In this document: one piece after another, positions 1 through 5,024 of the stretch
How the letters are laid out: the number at the start of each line of letters is the position of its first letter
How positions within the stretch are numbered: the stretch's first letter is position 1
NCBI GenBank assembly: GCA_026996955.1
Contig: JALWJV010000169.1
Location: 1-5,024 of the forward strand
DNA: 5,024 nucleotides
From: Deltaproteobacteria bacterium
Lineage (GTDB): Bacteria > Desulfobacterota > Dissulfuribacteria > Dissulfuribacterales > QOAL01
Direction of reading: 5' to 3'
Made by a program: the position numbers and the translations under genes
The notes under the pieces: model-generated
Seen by the model: the letters and a program-made list of their open reading frames with translations, nothing else
Databases searched by the model: none
Told to the model about the DNA's origin: nothing

Positions 1-401
1 CTTCCCCGGTAGTCCCTGTCCGGGCAGAGGCCATGTATCTTAAGCGGCTCTTTCAGGGTCTGATAAATTGTCTTTTTGGGATTAAGGGATGAGAACGGGT
101 CCTGAAATATCATCTGGGCCTTCTGCCTGAATGCCTTTTTCTCATCCGGCTCAAGGCTGGATATATCCTTTCCTCTGAACAGGACCCTGCCGCTGACAGG
201 CTGTTCCAGCCCCAGGGCAATACGGGCAAGGGTGGATTTGCCGCATCCGCTTTCTCCAACCAGGCCCAGGATTTCATTTTCCCGAAGGTCAAGGGTTATC
301 CCGTCAAGTGCGCGCACCGTACGCCTTACAGATGAAAAGAATCCCTCTCGAACCGAATATGTCCTGCTTACATCCTGCAGGGAAACAAGTGTCTTTGACA
401 T
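1..401 (-). CDS. Oligopeptide/dipeptide ABC transporter ATP-binding protein (OppF/DppF type), 3' end outside window
   Basis: This is the N-terminal 133 residues of an ABC ATPase; the rest lies beyond the left edge. Visible features are a Walker A loop GESGCGKST at residues 49-57 and a Q-loop segment MIFQDPFSSLNP at about 97-108. The FQDP(F/Y)SSLNP form is typical of the OppF/DppF (second ATPase) class of peptide importers. The insert between the first strand and Walker A (VREGFFSSVRRTVRALDGI, about residues 17-35) is also typical of that class. The signature motif, Walker B and the C-terminal oligopeptide-binding extension are not in the window. The start ATG directly follows the TAA of the upstream nadD-rsfS gene with no gap, so translational coupling is likely. 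I see no strong Shine-Dalgarno beyond a weak GGAACAG. A partner ATPase normally precedes OppF/DppF, but here a metabolic gene does. Substrate is not predictable; peptide or nickel transport are both possible. Confidence 0.9.
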   Translation of the reverse strand, partial: MSKTLVSLQDVSRTYSVREGFFSSVRRTVRALDGITLDLRENEILGLVGESGCGKSTLARIALGLEQPVSGRVLFRGKDISSLEPDEKKAFRQKAQMIFQDPFSSLNPKKTIYQTLKEPLKIHGLCPDRDYRG

Positions 402-1475
402 TTACTGTTCCGGCAGTGATGGGGATTCCTGCCACGCTATCCTGGGGGCATCGGCCCACAACCCCTCAAGATCGTAAAACTTTCGTACAGGCTCGTAAAA
501 TAGATGGACTATGCAGTCATCATAATCCATGAGCACCCATTTGGCCTCGGTTTCACCTTCAATACCCTTGCACTTAATCTTTTTGTCTCTCAAGCTCCTT
601 CTGATTTTGGAGGTCATACCCTCAACGTGACGGGTTGACCTTCCATGAGCAATAACAAAAAAATCTGCAAAGGCTGACATGCCTCGGATATCAAGGATTA
701 TGATATCCTCCCCCTTGTTATCGTGAATTGCACGGGCAATCTCAACTGCACGCTCACTGCCTGCATCAGGTTCTTTTACTGTGTACTGAGGCTGATGCGT
801 GCTGTCATTTGCTAAAGCTGACTCTTGGTCCATGTACAGTCTGTTTGTCTCCATATACTCTCTGACTTTTTCCGGTACCAGGTACCGTATTGATTTACCT
901 TCCTTTATCTTATTGCGAATTGATGTGGCTGAAATCTCAAGGCGGGTTACCCTGTGAAACAGTACACTGCCAGGGGCAAAGTTATCTGCCGGGCCCTGCT
1001 CGCACAGCCTGGTATGCGGCCAGACCCGTGCAACAATCTCTGCTGCATCATCCTTCAGGGCATTATCCCTGCTCATAATAATTATTGAGCAGAAATCAAT
1101 AAGTTTTCTGTATTCTTTCCATTTTTCTATCTCAAGAAAGGCATCCGCCCCCATTATAAAGAAAAAACTACGGCCTTCACCATGAATTTCGTGAAGCTCC
1201 CTCAGGGTATCAATTGAATAGGAGGGACCGGAACGCCTTGATTCCAGGTCAACCACCCTGAATGCAGGATTCTCCCTGATTGCAATATCTGCCATTTTGA
1301 GGCGATGACTGAAGGGGGAAATACACGGTGCATCCTTGTGGGGGGGCCTTGCAGAGGGAATAAACCAGACCTCCGCCAACCCGAAGGCCTCCCTTACCTC
1401 TTCGGCACTCCTCAGGTGGCCATTATGTATCGGGTCAAGTGTTCCGCCAAATATGCCTGTTTTCAGGGGCTTCAA
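402..1475 (-). CDS. nadD-rsfS: NadD-RsfS fusion: nicotinate-nucleotide adenylyltransferase joined to ribosomal silencing factor
   Basis: One 357-residue frame carries two proteins that are usually separate neighbours. Residues 1 to about 212 are NadD, which adenylates nicotinate mononucleotide with ATP to give deamido-NAD. They show the nucleotidyltransferase motif GIFGGTLDPIHNGHL (7-21), RPPHK (43-47), SYSIDTL (85-91), FIMGADAF (106-113) and the C-terminal ISATSIR (181-187) with SIRYLVPEKVREYM (195-208). A linker of roughly 30 polar residues follows. Residues about 240-345 are RsfS, the DUF143/Iojap family protein that binds uL14 and blocks subunit joining. It shows LDIRGMSAFADFFVIA (261-276), EGETEAKWVLMDYDDCIVHLF (306-326) and RKFYDLEGLWADAP (331-344). 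Both domains look full length and intact. The start codon is TTG: an in-frame TGA lies four codons upstream, and no ATG precedes the first motif. No good Shine-Dalgarno is visible. An internal ATG at residue 215 could give separate RsfS. Confidence 0.93.
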   Translation of the reverse strand: MKPLKTGIFGGTLDPIHNGHLRSAEEVREAFGLAEVWFIPSARPPHKDAPCISPFSHRLKMADIAIRENPAFRVVDLESRRSGPSYSIDTLRELHEIHGEGRSFFFIMGADAFLEIEKWKEYRKLIDFCSIIIMSRDNALKDDAAEIVARVWPHTRLCEQGPADNFAPGSVLFHRVTRLEISATSIRNKIKEGKSIRYLVPEKVREYMETNRLYMDQESALANDSTHQPQYTVKEPDAGSERAVEIARAIHDNKGEDIIILDIRGMSAFADFFVIAHGRSTRHVEGMTSKIRRSLRDKKIKCKGIEGETEAKWVLMDYDDCIVHLFYEPVRKFYDLEGLWADAPRIAWQESPSLPEQ

Positions 1476-1604
1476 GATAGCAAATCAGGGAATTTTGGAA
1501 TGAATGAGACTGATATTGTTAAATTTTCTGATATTCTCGGTTCCCGAACCGAAGTTCGGGAACCGGCCTGAAATTCTGTTGAGATTATGACTCTCTGTAT
1601 TTTT
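1476..1604 (-). other. Leader region of nadD-rsfS
   Basis: This is non-coding on the transcribed strand and lies between the palindromic element and the TTG start of nadD-rsfS. It holds the UUCG hairpin described separately. It also has two copies of CTGATATT (1510-1517 and 1528-1535 on the plus strand) spaced 18 bp apart. I found no convincing sigma-70 promoter and no Shine-Dalgarno next to the start, so where nadD transcription begins is unclear from the sequence. Confidence 0.4.
1539..1564 (-). promoter_or_regulatory. Perfect hairpin with UUCG tetraloop in the nadD-rsfS leader
   Basis: GGTTCCCGAAC and GTTCGGGAACC form a perfect 11-bp inverted repeat around 4 bases. Read on the minus strand, the direction in which nadD is transcribed, the loop is C(UUCG)G, the exceptionally stable tetraloop class. 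That makes an RNA role more likely than a DNA operator, though a protein-binding palindrome is also possible. No T-run follows on the minus strand (the next bases are GAGAATATC), so it is not an ordinary intrinsic terminator. It sits 63 bp before the TTG start. A role in mRNA processing, stability or attenuation is an inference. Confidence 0.6.
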
Positions 1605-1842
1605 AGATCTTTTGTATCTATTCAGCGTGATAATTGGTCTTGTTTTGGAGTGACTCTGAAGAATTTCGTAGTTTTTCTTGGCGAAGCGGAGCCAGAAAAT
1701 CGCGTCTGTCTGAGCGAGGCACGAGCGAGTTTCGCGATTTTGGCGTAGCGAACCTTAGAAAAACAAGAAATTATTCACCGGAACGGAAAAACAAGACCAA
1801 TTATCAATTTTATAACATCAATACGCTGAACAGTTACGATCT
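1605..1842. repeat. Long interrupted palindrome, probable non-autonomous mobile/REP-like element
   Basis: The two halves are imperfect reverse complements over about 240 bp. Exact arm pairs are: TTCAGCGT 1621-1628 with 1823-1830; a 19-base arm at 1628-1646 with 1788-1806; GTTTTTCT 1671-1678 with 1757-1764; and AAAATCGCG 1696-1704 with 1733-1741. The right half carries about 17 extra bases between its two outer arms. The apex contains GAGCGAG twice (1712-1718, 1723-1729). An 8-base direct repeat GATCTTTT flanks the whole (1606-1613 and 1838-1845) and could be a target-site duplication. There is no transposase gene inside. The layout suits a MITE or large REP-type element inserted between proA and nadD. 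As RNA it would fold into a long branched hairpin. The T-run at about 1842-1847 follows the hairpin only on the plus strand, so it would not terminate the genes here. Confidence 0.65.
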
Positions 1843-1853
1843 TTTTTAATTTC

Positions 1854-3110
1854 CTACTCCCTTACCTGACCCTCACCATAGGCAATGAACTTGGTTGTTG
1901 TAAGCTCCTCAAGACCCATTGGCCCATATGCGTGAAGTTTGGAGGTGCTGATGCCTATCTCTGCCCCCAGCCCAAGCTGACCGCCATCATTGAACCTGGT
2001 GGAGGCATTTGTAATCACAAGGGATGCATCCACCTCTGCCATAAACTTCCTGCTCCTTGAATAATCCCTGGTCACAATGGCCTCTGTATGGTTTGAACCA
2101 TAGGTTGCGATATAATCCATTGCCTCCTGCATGGAGTCCACCACCTTAACCGCAAGGATAAGCGCCAGGAACTCCTCTCCCCAGTCCGAATCCTTTGCAG
2201 GCACGGCATCAGGAACGATCCTGCAGGTACGTTCACAGCCACGGATCTCCACCCCGGCCTGTCTGAACTTCTCAGCCATTGCAGGCAGAAACTCCTCAGC
2301 CACGGCACTGTGCACCAGCATCCCCTCCATTGCATTACACACACCTGGACGCTGCACCTTGGAGTTAAAGCATATCTCCCTTGCCATATCCAGGTCGGCA
2401 TAACGATCCACATAAACATGGCATACACCCTTGTAGTGTTTTAACACAGGGATGCTTGAATGTTCCACCACAAACCTTATCAGCCCCTCGCCTCCCCTGG
2501 GGATGATCAGATCAATCTCCTCCTCCCGCTTCAGCATTTCCGTTACGGCATTGCGATCAGTAGTTGGAATTACCTGCACTGCATCTCCTGTTACCCCGAG
2601 AGATGAGAGGGCTTCCTGAATGACCGATGCAAGGGCAAGGTTTGAGTTAATGGCATCCGAGCCGCCTTTAAGGATAATGGCATTCCCCGCCTTCAGACAC
2701 AGCCCGGCCGCATCTATTGTAACATTGGGACGTGACTCATAGATCATCCCGATTACCCCAAGAGGAATCCTGACACGGCCAACCTGGAGGCCATTTGGGC
2801 GTATCCACATACCTGGCACCTCGCCCACCGGGTCAGGCAGGGCAGCCACCTCCCGAAGGCCGTCGGCCATGGAGTTTATCACCTTGTCAGACAGGGCAAG
2901 CCTGTCAATAAATGCATCAGACAGCCCCTTTTCCCTGGCATTTTCCAAGTCCTTTGCATTTTCCTTCTGAAGCGACTCCCTGCGCTGAATGATCATATCA
3001 GCAGTCTTCAGAAGAAGGTCATTTTTGACTGATGTTGAAAGACACGCCACTTCCCTGGAGGCCTGGCGCGCCCGCCTGGCCATATCTGCTATAAGCTCTT
3101 TAACGTCCAT
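1854..3110 (-). CDS. proA: Gamma-glutamyl phosphate reductase (glutamate-5-semialdehyde dehydrogenase)
   Basis: ProA reduces gamma-glutamyl phosphate to glutamate 5-semialdehyde with NADPH in the cytoplasm, the second step of proline synthesis. The 418-residue product is the normal family length. Visible family features are VGRVRIPLGVIGMIYESRPN (110-129), the nucleotide-binding segment GNAIILKGGSDA (142-153), the catalytic cysteine at 258 within KVQRPGVCNAMEGMLV, and the ProA signature ending YGSNHTEAIV (337-346). The C-terminal part has STRFNDGGQLGLGAEIGIST and KLHAYGPMGLEELTTTK, both typical of the family. All parts are intact. The ATG start is supported by an AGGGG Shine-Dalgarno 7 bases upstream. 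It lies 79 bp after proB in the same direction, and the two enzymes channel an unstable intermediate. The stop is TAG. No terminator is seen downstream, only the palindromic element. Confidence 0.97.
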   Translation of the reverse strand: MDVKELIADMARRARQASREVACLSTSVKNDLLLKTADMIIQRRESLQKENAKDLENAREKGLSDAFIDRLALSDKVINSMADGLREVAALPDPVGEVPGMWIRPNGLQVGRVRIPLGVIGMIYESRPNVTIDAAGLCLKAGNAIILKGGSDAINSNLALASVIQEALSSLGVTGDAVQVIPTTDRNAVTEMLKREEEIDLIIPRGGEGLIRFVVEHSSIPVLKHYKGVCHVYVDRYADLDMAREICFNSKVQRPGVCNAMEGMLVHSAVAEEFLPAMAEKFRQAGVEIRGCERTCRIVPDAVPAKDSDWGEEFLALILAVKVVDSMQEAMDYIATYGSNHTEAIVTRDYSRSRKFMAEVDASLVITNASTRFNDGGQLGLGAEIGISTSKLHAYGPMGLEELTTTKFIAYGEGQVRE

Positions 3111-3117
3111 AACTTAA

Positions 3118-3122
3118 CCCCT
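3118..3122 (-). promoter_or_regulatory. Shine-Dalgarno of proA
   Basis: AGGGG on the minus strand stands 7 bases before the proA ATG. It is the clearest ribosome binding site in the window and fixes the proA start. The rest of the 79-bp proB-proA spacer (3111-3189) is A-rich on the transcribed strand. It shows no hairpin-plus-T-run terminator, which supports co-transcription. Confidence 0.65.
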
Positions 3123-3189
3123 GTGAATGGTCATATTTTGTAATTTTTTCTACTTTTTTTCCCTGTGTTATCTCTGTTTTAAGACTGGT

Positions 3190-4371
3190 TTAACGCATTA
3201 TAACCAGATTGTCCCTGTGGATAACCTCTGTTTGCCCCTCATGCCCCACAATCTTGCAAATCTTGCCGCTTCTGCATCCACATATCTTCTCAAGTTCATC
3301 AGAACTGTAATTGGTTACCCCCACTGCTATCTCCTCACCCTGGGGATTTATCACAGAAAGACAGTCTCCGGCATCAAATTTTCCTGATACCCGCTTTATT
3401 CCCACAGCAAGCAGGCTCTTTCTGTCAACCACAAGGGCGTGCTCTGCACCTGAATCTATAAACACACTCCCCTTTCGTGCAAGGGTAAAGGCAATCCAGG
3501 GCTTCCGGCCCTTTAGCCTGCGCCTGTCCCTTGGCAGGAACAGGGTCCCCACTTCCTCGCCATCAAAAATCCTCAAGATAATATCCGGGCTGCGACCAGC
3601 AGCTACAATCATTGGAATACCGCATGCAGTAACCATGCGTGCAGACTCAAGCTTTGAACGCATACCGCCCCTGCCGGCCCTGCCCGGGGTATCACCTGCA
3701 AGCTTCATGATACCTTCATCAACCCGTTTCACCTGGGGTATCAGCCGTGCACTGGGATTATCCCTTGGATCACCATCATAAAGGCCGTCTATGTCACTCA
3801 GGCAGATCAGGGCCTCTGAATCTGCAACATTTACCATGAGTGCCGCAAGGGCATCATTATCCGTGAACTGCAGCTCCTCGGTGGCAACTGTATCATTCTC
3901 ATTGATGATGGGGATGACACCCCACTCATGAAGTGTTCTGATGGTATTTTTGGCATTTACATAGCGGTGCCTGGGCACAAGCCCCTCCCGGGTAACCAGC
4001 ACCTGGGCAACGGCAAATCCGTATGCATCAAAGGCATCTTCATAGACCTGCATAAGCCTGCTCTGGCCAATGGCTGCCATTGCCTGCTTTTCCGGCACTG
4101 TCCTTGGCCTTGGAAGCCCTGGCATCTTGCCCTGGCCCGCTGCAATTGCCCCTGATGAAACAAGAGTGATTTTCTTTCCCTGCTTTTTCAGCTCTGATAC
4201 CTGGCGGCAAAGGCTGTTGATTACATCAAGGTTAAGGCCATCTTCATCGGCCAGTACAGCGCTTCCAACCTTTATTACAACAGAGTTGATGCGCTTTAGA
4301 AAATCCCGCCTGGCGGTATGTTCAACTTCATTTAATGATACAGTCATGCCTGCTCGCAAAAAACTATCCAT
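3190..4371 (-). CDS. proB: Glutamate 5-kinase with C-terminal PUA domain
   Basis: ProB phosphorylates L-glutamate with ATP to gamma-glutamyl phosphate, the first and usually proline-inhibited step of proline synthesis. The amino acid kinase domain (about residues 28-275) shows VVIKVGSAVL (31-40), VSSGAIAAG (71-79), EKQAMAAIGQ (94-103), INENDTV (156-162), FTDNDALAALM (169-179), LSDIDGLYDGDPR (191-203) and GRGGMRSKLESAR (233-245). The last segment usually reads GTGGMxTK, so an arginine replaces the usual threonine. A PUA domain follows (about 297-385), as in the long form of the enzyme. At 393 residues it is some 20 longer than usual at the N-terminus. The first ATG (4369-4371) and the ATG at residue 9 (4345-4347) are both possible starts, and neither has a strong Shine-Dalgarno. 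It is the first gene of the cluster, with a good promoter about 75 bp upstream. Confidence 0.96.
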   Translation of the reverse strand: MDSFLRAGMTVSLNEVEHTARRDFLKRINSVVIKVGSAVLADEDGLNLDVINSLCRQVSELKKQGKKITLVSSGAIAAGQGKMPGLPRPRTVPEKQAMAAIGQSRLMQVYEDAFDAYGFAVAQVLVTREGLVPRHRYVNAKNTIRTLHEWGVIPIINENDTVATEELQFTDNDALAALMVNVADSEALICLSDIDGLYDGDPRDNPSARLIPQVKRVDEGIMKLAGDTPGRAGRGGMRSKLESARMVTACGIPMIVAAGRSPDIILRIFDGEEVGTLFLPRDRRRLKGRKPWIAFTLARKGSVFIDSGAEHALVVDRKSLLAVGIKRVSGKFDAGDCLSVINPQGEEIAVGVTNYSSDELEKICGCRSGKICKIVGHEGQTEVIHRDNLVIMR

Positions 4372-4383
4372 GCAGTAACGATT

Positions 4384-4412
4384 CAGCCCTGAAGCCAGTC
4401 AGCAGCCCTGAA
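4384..4412. repeat. Tandem CAGCCCTGAA repeats in the proB leader
   Basis: CAGCCCTGAA occurs at 4384-4393 and 4403-4412, so the copies start 19 bp apart, about two helical turns. The first copy lies in TTCAGCCCTGAA (4382-4393 region), itself a TTCAG-CC-CTGAA dyad. They sit between the predicted promoter and the proB start, a position that suits a repressor site or leader RNA element. No known regulator is recognised. Confidence 0.35.
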
Positions 4413-4444
4413 TTCGTCACCGCAATCCTTAATTTCAGGCAGAG

Positions 4445-4472
4445 ACTGTACAAAAAAAGACAATTATGTCAA
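4445..4472 (-). promoter_or_regulatory. Predicted sigma-70 promoter for proB
   Basis: On the minus strand a perfect TTGACA -35 box (4467-4472) is followed by a 16-bp A/T-rich spacer and TACAGT (4445-4450), which matches the -10 consensus at 4 of 6 positions. Transcription would start near 4438 and leave a leader of roughly 65-70 nt before the first proB ATG. It is the best promoter candidate in the window and would serve proB-proA, perhaps reading on into nadD-rsfS. Confidence 0.55.
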
Positions 4473-4656
4473 CGTAATCCCGATGAGAAAGAATAAGACC
4501 GTGAAGGGTAACATAGAGGGCGTGTCAATTACTTCCTGTCACCTGCCACCTTTCCTCCCCTTTCTGTTAGCCTGTACTTCTGCAAACGGATTCTGGGTTT
4601 TCAAGGCAATATGCCTGAAACCAGTAAATCATTTCCCATTCATATCATCCAGAAAT
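4473..4656. other. Non-coding/decayed stretch between toxin remnant and proB promoter
   Basis: No intact gene is supported here. On the minus strand, in a frame shifted from the toxin remnant, about 20 residues ending in VVAPASEFLDDMNGK run to a TGA at about 4631-4633. After that stop another short open run (FTGFRHIALKTQNPFAEVQ) continues. These look like leftovers of a deleted or frameshifted gene, but I do not recognise the source. Confidence 0.3.
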
Positions 4657-4869
4657 TCAGAGGCCGGAGCAACTACTGTAAGAAGGGACATCCCATGCCC
4701 TGACAGACCAGAAATTCGGGTCCTTTGCCCCGTCTATCCTGTGAAACTTCATGCCCGGACTGGCGGGATTAAGCTGGAGGTCAAAGGCAGCGGTCTTCAC
4801 CAACTTCTGTTCACTGGCAGAGAGCCTTGCCAGCCCGTCGTTAAATGTGTCAGAAATGAAAAATTTCAC
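4657..4869 (-). pseudogene. Truncated RelE/HigB-like type II toxin fragment
   Basis: The frame encodes 70 residues from a GTG start. Residues 1-57 (including AFDLQLNPASPGMKFHRID at 28-46 and KDPNFWSVR at 49-57) resemble the N-terminal half of a RelE/ParE/HigB-superfamily protein. That protein occurs alone or fused ahead of UvrD-type helicases; this recognition is from memory, not a search. Intact relatives continue as (V/A)xxDIRLIVH and end with a HHDxAYxWAERRK-like segment. Here the frame turns into unrelated AWDVPSYSSCSGL and stops, so about half the fold and the expected functional C-terminus are missing. No antitoxin gene is seen beside it. A purine-rich AGGAAAG lies 13 bases before GTG, too far to be a convincing ribosome site. 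Most likely a non-functional remnant. Confidence 0.6.
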
Positions 4870-5024
4870 CTGCTGTAAACGTCTTTCCTGTGTCCAACTT
4901 TGATGGATTCGTAAAAAGTCAGCAACGGACTTTAGTGTTATTTCAGAAAAATTATGGGCGTATGCGCTTTTAGTTTATTTTTCTGTCTTGTTATGGTCTT
5001 AAGACCCTATCGAATGGTTATATT
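4870..5024. other. Gene-free right edge with short palindromes
   Basis: No coding region is supported. The stretch contains AAAGTC-7 nt-GACTTT (4915-4933), a weak 6-bp hairpin followed by only a short T-run on the minus strand. It also has a perfect 12-bp palindrome GGTCTTAAGACC (4995-5006). The A/T-rich character fits an intergenic region upstream of the toxin fragment. Confidence 0.4.

Noticed and set aside
110..292. Minus-strand 60-codon frame within the ABC ATPase
   Set aside because: The overlapping frame contains Walker A and Q-loop motifs, so this is a shadow.
1634..1849. Plus-strand open frame of 71 codons in the proA-nadD spacer
   Set aside because: It lies almost wholly inside the long palindrome, has no ribosome site or recognisable domain, and its composition simply mirrors the inverted-repeat arms.
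1606..1850. Palindrome as an intrinsic terminator of proA
   Set aside because: The only T-run next to the stem is on the plus strand; on the minus strand, in the direction of proA transcription, no T-run follows the hairpin.
2072..2428. Minus-strand open frame of 118 codons inside proA
   Set aside because: It is an out-of-frame reading of proA, rich in Trp and Cys, with no independent support.
3311..3781. Plus-strand open frame of 156 codons within proB
   Set aside because: It is antisense to intact, well-conserved proB coding sequence and shows no protein motifs.
4483..4878. Plus-strand open frame of 131 codons opposite the toxin remnant
   Set aside because: It has no recognisable family, no clear ribosome site, and most of its length is the antisense of the toxin fragment, whose own frame matches a known family.
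4915..4933. AAAGTC/GACTTT hairpin as a terminator
   Set aside because: The stem is only 6 bp and A/T-rich, with a minimal T-run, too weak to call.
1..5024. CRISPR array, tRNA or rRNA genes
   Set aside because: No regularly spaced repeats beyond the local ones listed, and no tRNA- or rRNA-like stretches were seen on either strand.

Overview
The window holds a leftward-transcribed (minus strand) run of chromosomal housekeeping genes. In order of transcription they are proB (glutamate 5-kinase), proA (gamma-glutamyl phosphate reductase), a single reading frame joining NadD (nicotinate-nucleotide adenylyltransferase) to RsfS (ribosomal silencing factor), and the first 133 codons of an oligopeptide/dipeptide-type ABC transporter ATPase that runs off the left edge. 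The proB-proA-nadD-rsfS order resembles clusters in deltaproteobacterial (Desulfobacterota) and related Gram-negative genomes, and the moderate GC content fits. I cannot assign the organism beyond that; Nitrospirota is another possibility.

Layout from right to left. At 4870-5024 there is gene-free DNA with small palindromes. At 4657-4869 there is a truncated RelE/HigB-like toxin fragment that starts at GTG and loses its family resemblance after about residue 57. At 4372-4656 lie the decayed sequence downstream of that fragment and the proB control region, which has a perfect TTGACA -35 box. proB (3190-4371) and proA (1854-3110) follow, separated by a short A/T-rich spacer. Between proA and nadD is the largest interruption in the cluster, 378 bp (1476-1853). 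It holds a long interrupted palindrome of about 240 bp that looks like a non-autonomous mobile or REP/MITE-type element. Nearer to nadD it also holds a compact perfect hairpin with a UUCG tetraloop in the transcribed strand. The nadD-rsfS fusion (402-1475) begins at TTG, and its TAA stop is followed immediately by the ATG of the ABC ATPase.

ProB and ProA catalyse the first two committed steps of proline synthesis. NadD makes the dinucleotide of NAD from nicotinate mononucleotide, and RsfS silences ribosomes by binding uL14 under starvation. The ATPase would power solute (probably peptide) transport. I see no clear new defence or mobile system. The most notable points are the NadD-RsfS fusion, the palindromic element inserted ahead of it, the UUCG hairpin in its leader, and the toxin remnant beside the proB promoter.
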